From Nelumbo lutea (Eukaryota; Streptophyta; Magnoliopsida; Proteales; Nelumbonaceae): a stretch of 64,000 nt of DNA. The notes beneath the pieces are model-generated. The model was not told the DNA's origin. It did no database searches and saw nothing but the letters and a program-made list of their open reading frames with translations. Where the stretch lies: NCBI GenBank assembly GCA_022828595.1, contig JAKGHH010000001.1:208444348-208508347 (forward strand). The letters are read 5' to 3'. Below, in pieces: positions 54,899 to 64,000 of this stretch. The translations under genes and the position numbers were made by a program. Positions within the stretch are counted from its first letter, which is position 1. Every line of letters starts with the position of its first letter.

Positions 54899-56398
54899 AT
54901 GGTATGGCCCAAAGACTTGACGAAGTCCTTGCATGTTGTTAACAAAGTGGCCCATACCCAACCTTGTCATCATATCCATCATGTTTCATATGTGCAAGCC
55001 CGACCCATCATGTCAGCCAGTGCCCTGCGATGGGCCCATGTCAACCAGTTGTTCCAAACCATGTACATGTGGTCAATAGATTTTTCTAACCCAATGCTAA
55101 CCCATTATCTAGTCCATATAACCCTGGGTGGGAAAATCAACCCAACTTCAATTATAGGGCCCAAGTCCAAGAAAACCCCTTGCCAGATATGCACTCTCAA
55201 TGGTCTAAAGCCCAGACTTGTTGGGAGTACAATGATTACCCTGGGATTTAAACAACTTAACCATGTCAAACCTATACACAGTCCCAACAACAATACCACC
55301 CATCTAATTCAATGGTCCAAAATTTTTAGAGGACGCAAGTACAAAGTTCATTCTAGTAGGTGTACCCTAGAAACCAACAGGTTCAACCGTATCAGGCTTA
55401 CCCACAACCTCCTCAAACCCGTACCGTCAATGACCAATTCATGAAGGTTCAGCAGCTGATCCTAAATCAATAGCAGTCCATCGATAGATTAGAAAGTCGA
55501 ATAGGACAGCTAGCCGGAGCCAAGAAGAGGAGAGGAGTAGGGCAATTACCAAGTCAACCGGTTGTGAGTCCTAGAAATTAGCCTTCCTCCACAACAAGTT
55601 CAACCACTTCCTAAGAACCCTCAACCTGAAAATACCAAGGCTATTACAACCTTAAGGAGTTAGAGGATTTTAGATAACCTGTGTGAGAAAAAGAAAGTTA
55701 GTGAAAAGGAGCAAGAAGACCCTAAGTTAGGGGGAAAAGAAGAAGAAAAGGAAACATTAGAAGAAGAGCCCATAGTGAACCAACCTGTAGTCACTTTTTC
55801 AACTGCACTCATAGTTGGGTTGGTGCAAAAGAAGAAAGAGACCCACAATGAGGAGAGCAAGGAGGTCCATATTAACTTCCCTCTCCTTGACGCGATCCAA
55901 CATATCCCGGCCTATGCCAAGTTCTTAAAAGAGTTGTGTACTCAAATGATGGAGCCACGATTGACCCCACATAAAATGATGCTCTCCTAAACCAACTTCC
56001 CCAAAAAATGAAAGATCCTGATGCTCCTCTCATAAGTTGTGTCATCTCTGGAATCACCTTCGATTGGGCTCTATTGGATCTTGGGTCAGTATAAATATGC
56101 TTTTGTCCATTGATGATAAGTTTAAGATCGACGAGTTAAAACCTACCCCGGTAATTCTACAACTCGCTGATTGGTCGGTCAAGACTCCTCGAAGTGTTAT
56201 TGAGGATGTCATTGTTAGAGTAGAGGGTTGTCACTTCCCATTGGATTTCATCATCCCAGACATGACCCTAATCGAGGAGCTGAACCATATTCCGATAATC
56301 CTAAGATGTTCATTTCTAGCAATGGCCAATATAAACATCAATCGTAAATCGGGAGAAATGAACACTTCATTAGGGAAGCAGAAAGTCTAGTTAAACGT
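54899..56398 (+). pseudogene. gypsy C gag and protease
   Basis: In order, with frame changes: knuckle-like CQICTLNGLKPRLVG at 55177-55220; gag tail QPYQAYPQPPQTRTVNDQFM (55380-55440), SIDRLESRIGQLAGAKKRR (55478-55535), LPSQPVVSPRN, ITTLRS (55640), RILDNLCEKKKVSEKEQEDP; a long open stretch to 55990 with EVHINFPLLDAIQHIPAYAK and FLKELCT, an Athila/Tat hallmark; then the aspartic protease, ISCVISGITFDWALLDLGSV-like (56035-56090), where the usual active-site D-L-G is kept, INMLLSIDDKFKIDELKPTP, VILQLADWSVKTPRSVIEDV and FPLDFIIPDMT (to about 56270). One base shift near 56095 breaks it. Stop at 56388. Confidence 0.88.
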
Positions 56399-57606
56399 TT
56401 GTAGTGCCCCTAAGTATCCAAACCTAGGGGAAGATGAGTTCAAGGTAGATATAGTGGATAACTTTTTGAATGACCTATTTACCCCTTGGTTAGCCCAGTT
56501 TGAGCCCTATCTGTCAGAAGGTGAAAGTGAGTTGGGGAGTATAGATGGGAACAATGCGTGAATGTGTCCGGTTGAAGACGTTAAACTTAGCGTTGGTTGG
56601 GAGGCAACCCAACGTAATTTTTAGTTACTTTTAGGATTAGAGTTTTTTTTTTCTTGATTCAAGACTAGGTGGCATACCTTGAACCCCTCAAGAAAACCCT
56701 ACTTGTTGTCCCCTTTGGCCCAAATCTTGTTTGCATCATTTTAGTCATGCCATTAGGGGCAATGGCATTTAAGTTGGGGAGTGAGGAAAGAGAGAAAAAA
56801 ATTGAAAAAAAATTGATTGAAAAGCTAAGCCTTTAAATATGTACAATTAAAATTTCACTAAAAAATTTTTAATTCTTTTCCATTAAAAGAGATTTCCAAA
56901 CAGAAAAAGTTAAGGAAACTAATAAAAGAATATTGAATTCTATAGAAATTGGAAGCAAGTGATAGGAGTCAAAATTGGTCTTGTTTGAATATTGTCAAAA
57001 CTGTTTAAAAATTAGAAAATACTCCAAAGTTTGCCCCTGCCAAGATAAGAAGAGAAAGATTGAGAATTTAGGAAATAGTGGGCTACCCTGAACAATGTTT
57101 GCAAAATAAAAAAAAAAAGAATAAAAAGTCAATGGACGCCCTAGACTTAGTAACTGAGTCTCTTCACCTAAGTCAAGTGTTGAGATTCACGTCAAATGGA
57201 GAAGGAAATGCCAAAGACACTCACCTAACACTTAGTAACTGGGTCTCTTCACCTAAGGCAACTGTCGATATTCGCGTCAAACGGTGGAAGGTAGCAATAA
57301 AAAAAAGTGTGCAAATCAAATTGAGGGGTAGAAATCCACTATCAGAAATGATAAGAATAATACATGTTTGACCAATCTCAACTTATCAAGATAGTTTGCA
57401 AATGGAAGGGTAAATAAGATTTTTAAGCCAAGTTTCTGTAATATTCAAAACAAGGTGATTTTACCCCTAAAACCCAATACCCATCTATACAGAGTTTGAG
57501 AATGTTGGAATCAGGATGCTTCTAAGGGAGGATCTTGAGATGAGAAAGATCTCTATGATCAATGTAATTTTAAGGCCGCATTGCTAAGGGACTAGCAATG
57601 TTTAGG
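56399..57606 (+). other. gypsy C 3' region without pol
   Basis: Short acidic frame FKVDIVDNFLNDLF...FEPYLSEGESELGS (56440-56550), then the GGGAGGCAACCCAACG phrase and 1 kb of non-coding text. The 97-codon frame at 57078 starts in an A-run and includes two copies of AGTAACTGAGTCTCTTCACCTAAG (57149 and 57235, as imperfect repeats); I do not regard it as a gene. Confidence 0.75.
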
Positions 57607-57615
57607 TTGGGAGTG
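57607..57615 (+). promoter_or_regulatory. polypurine tract of gypsy C
   Basis: TTGGGAGTG immediately before TGATAACTC of the 3' LTR. Confidence 0.75.
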
Positions 57616-58909
57616 TGATAACTCTGCATTTTGATGCCTTAAGGTCATCAATTCATGAGTATTTTCAGCCTTAGAATAGTCAAGATGTGCCATTTTCCCA
57701 ATCACATGCAATGTTTTGGTCTCTAAGGGTCTCTATGCAAATTCTAGGGTAAACTAAGAAGTTTTCATGGCTGAAATGCAGATTTTGGGAAGCTAGTGTG
57801 AAGTCTAGCTGAGAGAGGGGGCGTTTTTTGTGAAAAACTGAAAGCAAGAGGGCGTCTCCTAGCTGCTAAACCCAGTTCGGCGCCCCTCCTATTGTATTAG
57901 CATGCTCCCAACGCCTTAACAAACCCTAGGGCGCCTTTTAACCCATTCTTTTCACTCTTAACAAACTCTAACCACCCCTAACTGCTAAATCCTCACCTTC
58001 CATCCCTTCTAATCTCCACCATCCATTCTAGGGCACTCTCTTTTTAGCAATCTCAGCCTTACATAATATTGGGTGCTTTCTCCTTTTCTTCTCAGCCTTA
58101 GGATCACCCTAGAACCATCCTAACCCTTCATTCAAAACCCTAAGGCACTCATAATTTTGCTGAAACCCAGCTACCGCTCCCTCTTTCTCTCTATGCCCAA
58201 TTATGTCCACCATTCTCTATAAAAATGACCCCAGGGGCCCTATAGAAGGGGTTGGTCAATTCACCCAGGTAAGAAGGAAGGCTGATCTTGAGAAGTTCAA
58301 GGGTAGAGGAAAAGGAGGATGCCCAGGCAAGAGGAGGGGTTCATACTTGCAGTTCGCCAACACCACTGCTGCCACCTCTAGATTTGAACCCCAACCATTT
58401 TTTCTTCAGTTTTAGAATTGCTTTCTGTTCTTTAATTTTAGTTTATTTTTCCTTCATGCAAATTTACTTTTATTAGATTTAATTTGTGTTTTAATTCTCT
58501 TTTGCATATCTGAAATCCAGCCAAGTAAGATGGAAGGCCTAGCTCGAGAAGTTCTAGGGTGGAAGGAGAGATCTGGAAACTGCTACATTTGATCAGATTA
58601 CAGATTTTTATTTGTTTCTTTCATTTATTTATTTCTATGTTTATTTATGTTTCTGCACATTTAACTTTCAGTGCTATTTGAATTCTATATTTTCCTTAGT
58701 TTAATTAATTAATTTTTATATTTTTGCAACTCCCCTTTGTGCTCTCTTGTCTGGATCTAAGAAAATTTTAATTTTTCCCTCGCTTCCCTATGTATATGGC
58801 ACTTTCTCACCCAGTTACTACGTTAGTAGTTGTTTGAGAACCAGAATGAAATTATAAATGTTTAAACTGAAGTTCCAAAGTGTTTAACGATGCACTTCTA
58901 GATACACCA
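57616..58909 (+). repeat. 3' LTR of gypsy C
   Basis: 1294 bp; TATA-like CTCTATAAAAATGACCCC at 58214-58231. Very similar to 51362-52692, which points to a rather recent insertion, though identity was not computed. Confidence 0.93.
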
Positions 58910-59156
58910 ATTACCCAAAATGTCTTTGCGGACTTTGATCGTATCGAATTATCTCTGGATTGCATTGTCTAAAGATGCTACAATGTAACACCAGGCAAAA
59001 GAATTCTTCTCTTCCCATTCCTGATACTCTCCTCCATGCTTTAGAAGCCCTGCCACTCGGGCGTTCTAGAGCTGGGTTCTTGGCAACCTTGCCAGCATAG
59101 TTAGGTCCCTTCAATTTGTTGTCATCCAACAATTTGGCCAATTGTCTGTGTGCCAT
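58910..59156 (-). pseudogene. copia 2 gag, N-terminal part
   Basis: Starts at ATG 59156: MAHRQLAKLLDDNKLKGPNY, then KVAKNPALERPS with frame changes. With 50900-51361 on the other side of gypsy C it forms one gag. The start agrees with copia 1. Confidence 0.85.
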
Positions 59157-60988
59157 TTCTGATAAAAGGCAACAAATATTAGTTTACAACCTAAAATTGT
59201 TTCATGTTATCTTAAATAGAATAGTCTTTTATCTATGTTCCATCTCTATTTATTCATCTCCGAGATTTCCCTCCTATCTCAGTGACGGGGACACGGTGCA
59301 TGTCCCTGAAAATGTGGGAAATCATATAAGTGCATCTAGCCAACTATTTCAGCTGCAAAACCACACCACTTTCTATGAAGGATCAAGTATCTATCCATCC
59401 AATGAACTTTCCCTTTGGCCTCCATCAAACAAGGTTCATTGAAATTTTAGGTTAAACCTTTCTATCTAGTAAGTGCTGATCCGTCATATCGTGGACTCCA
59501 AGGTACCGTGAAAGAGTCTTCCATTTTAGGATAGGCCTCTCCCACCTCGGTCTATGACGTTCCTATCATCTCAATAAGCAATCCATTCAATTGGACTAGC
59601 AAAATGGATAACCCAATTTTCTAGTGCATCTCCACCCATTGATTCAACTTGTTTTCATGCTAATAACGGAAGGCCTTTAGAGAATTCAGTATATCATATT
59701 CCCTATTTCTTGCACTTGTATTAATCCAGAGGCAACAAACAAAACAATCCATAGGTCTGGTTTAGGTCATACCAAAGTGGCTCCCACTGACTTTCATAAA
59801 GTCATATTCGAATGGGCCTAAAACGGGCTAGGGTTCCATGTGGTTCCTCTTGGGGAGGAAGCTGATCAGGGGGCCCATTAAAAAGGGAGATCATCCAATG
59901 ATCTGAGGGCATCATGACAATGATGTGCATTCAGCCATGATGTTTGTAGAGAGACACATACATCTAAACATGGGCCAAGCACTTATGGCCCATGAACGAA
60001 TTACATTCAGTACATCATAAGCACAAGCATAATCACAAATTGATCCAATCAATCAAAAGGCTTGTAAAACCCTAATTAATTTAAGTTAACACACAATCAA
60101 TCCATTAAAGGCCCAAAAATTATCCAATAATTTCATCTTGGTATATGGGCTAAACTCCAAAAAGCAGTTCAACCCACATAGCAGGTATGCTGAAATGGGA
60201 TGATGTTGCTTTCACTTAACATAAATTGGGTTTTCAAGGGAGGGCCGAATTGGTCCATGCGATGGGCCATCAAACCCTTGGCCCATAACTGATTTTGAGC
60301 CACAAAAAACGTGACCCATGGGGCTGTGATCAGACCCCATCGAACCAGTAGTTTGGTCAAACCTGTTTGGACCAAACTAGGTCAAATCAACCTAGGGTTT
60401 GGTGTCCAAAACATGCGACAATTCATGAAAATTTGATTTGAAATATTTAATAGCTAAATATTGACAATTAATCACAGAAAAAATAAATAATCTAGGGCTG
60501 CAAGTGTGATGGTCCAATCTGATCCGAACAAATTGCAAACCTGCAAAAAACTGTTGATCATAGATTGCAGATTTTCTGTAAAAATCCTCCTTCTCCACGC
60601 ACTCCATCAAGTCTTCCAGTGTAAAAAAATAAGGAAAAAAAAACATAATTTTCTATTAATTGCATCAGAATAAATCCTAATATATTTTTTTAAATAAAAA
60701 AATTATTTACAAACCAATAATCAAATAAATAATTTCTCGGGTGCGCAGATCTTGGCGCTAGTAAAGAATTTAATCTCCATCACACAAACAACCCAAGAAC
60801 CAAAGAAATAATAATAGAACAATTCTAAAATTATATCAGAATATAATAAAATTAATTTCAGATCAAATCGCCCAAAATCTGAGAATCGATTTCTTAGAAA
60901 ACTAGTAACTATTCAAATCGGTCAGAACGGTTCTACTGATTTTAGTTCTGTTTCAGATCTGGTTTATTTCAGTTCAATATTGAACCTG
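59157..60988 (-). other. copia 2 untranslated leader
   Basis: Homologous to 13275-15281 of copia 1 but with a single copy of the 240-bp unit (about 59793-60030). No conserved frame. Confidence 0.75.
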
Positions 60989-61001
60989 ACTCTAATACCA
61001 C
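60984..61001 (-). promoter_or_regulatory. primer-binding site of copia 2
   Basis: Minus strand GTGGTATTAGAGTCAGGTT; tRNA-Met type with two changes from TGGTATCAGAGC. Confidence 0.85.
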
Positions 61002-62096
61002 TGAAGGAAGGGGAAATCCATCATATGGATGGCCGAACGATGTTAGATGATTGGGCAAAATTCCAAAAATTTCTTGCAACCTTCTAGGAATCATATTCCT
61101 AGTTTTAGAAAAACTACATTTTCTAGGACTGTTCTTGCACCAAAATCGGACCAGATTTGAAACCAAAAGAAAGAGAGAAGTATACTTGATACGGATTCCA
61201 CAAATGCAGTTCCCAAAGTGGTAGTTCACGCCCAAAGAGAGTTCCAAAACCAGCTTCCTCTAAAGATGGTGCAACTTTAATTGAAGCCAGTTTAGCAATA
61301 CTGTTTTTACCAAAATTGTGATCCAACATCTTGGATCAAACAAGGGAGGTGAGCATGAATTGGTTATGATATTTTCTTGCAAAAGTCAGAGGTTAGAACT
61401 GAACAAGATCAATCCAAGAACTGGAGATCGAATTAGGGTTTTTGGGGTGGCTAGAACAAAGAGAGAAAACTGAGAGCAGAGTGATCTGGAGTAGATTCGA
61501 TCTCTTCTTTTCTTAGCCTTAAGGATCACCACTCCTAATCAAATTAGGAGGTTCCTAATCCAAATATTTATTTGGATTTGGACTCTCAAAGTTGATAAGA
61601 CTTATCCTCTTATCTTAATGGCTGATTCAGACCCTTATCAAAACCCATATTCGCCCAACTCACATGGCTGCTTAAGCTATGATGTGACCACTTGATTAAT
61701 CCGATTAATCATGGGCTTTAAGCCCATTGAGCAAGTGGGTCGCGTCCCTAGGTAATTGTTGTCCCATTTGGTTCACTTTGTATGGCGTGGGACCCCAACA
61801 ATGACCCTACATAAGCCCATATGGGTTCGACCCATATTCTATGAATAGGCTTGGCCGAATTTACTGTCAAGCACACTGAACCCCTTAGTCCATCAATATG
61901 GGCTCTTAATGGGCCCAATATTTATATTAAATAATCATTGACTCCAACCATCCTATGAAGGCCCAAGGATAATCGATTTAAGTAAGATATAGCCCATCAA
62001 GTAAATAACTCTAAATGGTTTCTTACACTTAACCTCTCAACCCATAATAATCAACCAATGCCCGGTAGGGAATGACCTCTCCCCTAGCTGCAATGT
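61002..62096 (-). repeat. 5' LTR of copia 2, outer part deleted
   Basis: Matches 46259-47300 from TGAAGGAAGGGG to CTCTCCCCTAGCTG, then stops matching; about 0.64 kb of LTR is missing at the outer end. Confidence 0.88.
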
Positions 62097-62541
62097 CCAG
62101 ATTCTCACCCCTTGTGTATCACAAATTGAATTAAGAGTTATCCAAATGCAAATATATGATTGGTGTTCATACCTGTTCTCTATTTTTCTTCCACCTTCAG
62201 ATTCTCATCCATAGTCTGCTAGATCCCATTTATACCCTCCAACAATTGCTTGTAATTTTGGCCATCTATCTAAGTGCTCTCTTCGATTCAAGAGTGAATG
62301 GGTTTTGAAGCACCACCTTTTTCAGAATTAAAAGAAAGAGGATTCAAGAGTGAAAAAAATAACAATAAAGAAAGGAAAACAAATAAAGAAGACAATAAGC
62401 CGCAGCAGCAGCAATGCAACTACATGAGAGATGGCCATGGATCAATTACTATAAATATCAATGACCATAAATCTAATTATCAGTAGGTTTTCAACTGACA
62501 ACTGTGAGGAGGCATCTTGTGCACTAAAATTCGATCCACAA
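62097..62541. other. unassigned DNA, possible gene scrap
   Basis: The plus frame 62298-62486 (Lys/Asn/Gln-rich, 62 codons) and a minus stretch reading DGQNYKQLLEGINGI, QTMDENLKVEEK before a GTATGA donor-like site near 62172 could be remains of a gene, but no family is recognised and the stretches are short. Confidence 0.35.
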
Positions 62542-62669
62542 AGCTTGGTTTGAAAGAGAAGTAAACGAAAGGAAGGGAAATTAGGGTAGGGAATTTCCCT
62601 ACCTTTAAGGCATCTTTTGCACTAAAACTCTCTTTCCCTACCTTTATTCTTTCAAACCAAACACAGTCT
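62542..62669. mobile_element. purine-rich foldback MITE, copy 2
   Basis: Arms GCTTGGTTTGAAAGAGAAG ... ACGAAAGGAAGGGAAA and TTTCCCTACC ... TTCTTTCAAACCAAACACAG; more diverged than the other two copies. Confidence 0.75.
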
Positions 62670-63745
62670 AAGAGAATTTCATATTTTCCTTGGCACTCTT
62701 CTTAGAAGGATGCAATATGCAAGTTATTCTACCAACAAGAGACTAGGAAAGTACAAAATCATGGCTTGGGGTAAGTTATTCTTAGAGGATCGATGCATGT
62801 AACAGCTTATTGAAAAAGTTTTTCAAATTATCTAACATGCATTCTATGATACCATGTTCAAACAAAAACTTGGATATAGTTAGCATTAAATTGATTAAAG
62901 TGATTACAAGAGATATAAATACAACATTCAACAAAATTAAAATAAGGATAATCTCACTTTATGATCTAATCCTAACCTTAACCTCCTAAGTTCCTAGCAC
63001 TTTGATACTCTCCTAACAACTCATATTATTATGAGGGGTTGGACTATGATATGGGAAATATATGATATCTGAAAAACTTCTCATCTATCAACTAGAATCA
63101 ATAAATATGATAGCCAATCAGGGGTTATTTATCAAAATACATGGGTGGATTTTGATTGGTCAAAACTCTTTCCATATCATGTCTTTCCGGCACCTTAGGT
63201 TTTCCCTATTATGAGTTCAACAACACTAAAACAAGTGTATACTAACATCTCATATTTTTCGTCTGGGGAAATGTCTATTGACTACGATGTGTGACATACG
63301 TGCTAGCTTATTAATGTGGCCCAAGGAGTTTGGGCGATTTCAGGACACGGCAGCAATCACGTGGCAGCTTCGACAAGCCAGGGTCATGTGGCCCTAGCTA
63401 ACAGGTATATACTTTAAGATGCCTTTGAGGGGTTAGAGACCTTGCTTTTAATCTCTACTTGAGCGTCAACTGGAGTTAATTTCCATCGCCATTGCTAATG
63501 CCTAGACAGTCATTGATCGGACGGTAATATTGGAGGGTGAATATCACTCCATGCTCAATGGTGAATGAACCCGACCCCACCATGGCTGGATTTGGCATTC
63601 CTAATTATTTTAAGGACTTATCTCTTTTTCACAGTTAAAAATTCAGTGTTCATAAGGATTTCCAAATGCAGCCTATATCTGCTATAAAATGAACTATAGA
63701 AGGTAAGATGGGAGGGGGGGCAGAGCAATGAGCTGGTTCTCCTCA
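62670..63745. other. intergenic DNA
   Basis: AT-rich, no gene or repeat recognised. Confidence 0.5.
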
Positions 63746-63866
63746 CTATGGTTTGAAGGAAAAGATAGGGAAAGGAAGGGAAAGAGAGGAAAACCTATTT
63801 AAAGTTTGTAAAGATTTTCCTACCTTTCCTTTCCTTACTTTTTTCCTTCAAACCAAATACACTATA
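63746..63866. mobile_element. purine-rich foldback MITE, copy 3
   Basis: Arms TGGTTTGAAGGAAAAGATAG then GGAAAGGAAGGGAAAG, and CCTTTCCTTTCC then TTTTTCCTTCAAACCA; CTA on both sides (63746-63748 and 63862-63864) may be a 3-bp target duplication. Confidence 0.8.
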
Positions 63867-64000
63867 AGGGAAGAAGAAGGCAAAGAGGAGAAGGGAGGAT
63901 TCAGAGCTGTCAATGGTGGTGGTATTTTCGGTGATGGGTTGGTACCAACTATGGTGGTTTACTCTTTGTTGGTTACAGTGGTGATTGAGAGGAATGGTCA
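63867..64000. other. unassigned GGTGGT-rich end of window
   Basis: Gly-codon-rich plus-strand text (GGTGGTGGTATT, GGTGGTTTACT) that may open a coding region continuing beyond the window; too short to judge. Confidence 0.25.

Larger units (their letters stand above)
51362..58909 (+). mobile_element. gypsy C, non-autonomous Athila-like LTR retrotransposon
   Basis: LTRs 51362-52692 and 57616-58909 (TGATAACTCTGC to ACACACCA / ATACACCA), flanked by ATTAT (51357-51361) and ATTAC (58910-58914). The internal 4.9 kb holds a primer site, a 2.2-kb AT-rich leader, a degenerate gag and protease, then passes directly to the 3' part (GTTGGGAGGCAACCCAACG at 56596-56614, a phrase usual near the end of Athila/Tat elements). 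RT, RNase H and integrase are missing. It splits copia 2 gag, so it is younger than copia 2. Confidence 0.9.
46259..62096 (-). mobile_element. copia 2, Ty1/copia retrotransposon split by gypsy C
   Basis: 3' LTR 46259-47989, then degenerate RNase H, RT, integrase, GAG-pre-integrase and gag up to 51361; gypsy C occupies 51362-58909; gag, leader and primer site continue 58910-61001; 5' LTR 61002-62096 with its outer part lost. Sister of copia 1 (same order, same leader, same polypurine tract) and the source family of the solo LTR at 3849-5644. Confidence 0.9.

Noticed and set aside
54899..55444. 181-codon plus frame
   Set aside because: Only part of it (CQIC... segment) is in the gag frame; the rest is an out-of-frame reading of gypsy C gag, so it is not a separate gene.
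62298..62486. 62-codon Lys/Asn/Gln-rich plus frame
   Set aside because: No recognisable family, low complexity, no splice or promoter context.

Overview
This window looks like nuclear DNA of a flowering plant (probably not a grass). It is AT-rich, full of nested LTR retrotransposons, MITEs and SINE-like sequences, and holds one convincing host gene, a spliced LEA-14/WHy desiccation-protein gene. I cannot name the species from the sequence.

Left third (1-19,700). A hAT-like MITE (850-1329) precedes gypsy fragment A (5' LTR 1456-2017, primer site, broken gag to about 3400). A second copy of the MITE's internal part (3402-3705) then joins directly to gypsy B. Gypsy B (about 3706-19679) is a Tat-like element on the + strand. 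Its 5' LTR was hit by a copia LTR that is now solo (3849-5644), and its gag was hit by a complete-bodied copia element on the - strand (copia 1, 7488-16406). Its pol is missing, but it keeps the typical extra antisense gene (minus strand, 18811 to 16407) and a 3' LTR (19222-19679).

Middle (22,456-32,531). Gypsy E is a full-length - strand element with a perfect CTACT target duplication, gag-protease-RT-RNase H-second RNase H-integrase, and on the opposite strand its own antisense gene with TATA box, introns and an acidic tail. Tandem repeats lie between the two convergent transcription units. Solo MITEs, a copia RT scrap and an old LTR scrap follow.

Host gene (about 36,250-42,540). Exon 1 is a CT-rich 5' UTR, then a 1.67-kb intron and the long coding exon 38061-39014. 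The stop codon probably lies on a distant last exon at 42339, giving a 3.3-kb intron that contains a full SINE of the Au type.

Right third (44,115-62,096). A solo gypsy LTR with perfect CTGGG duplication is followed by copia 2 (- strand, 46259-about 62096). Copia 2's gag was split by gypsy C (51362-58909), a non-autonomous Athila/Tat-type element carrying gag and protease but no RT, RNase H or integrase. The last 2 kb hold two of three copies of a purine-rich foldback MITE.

Almost all transposon reading frames are broken by stops and frameshifts. The LEA gene is the only frame I regard as intact. All coordinates of repeat ends are read by eye; percentages and ages were not computed.
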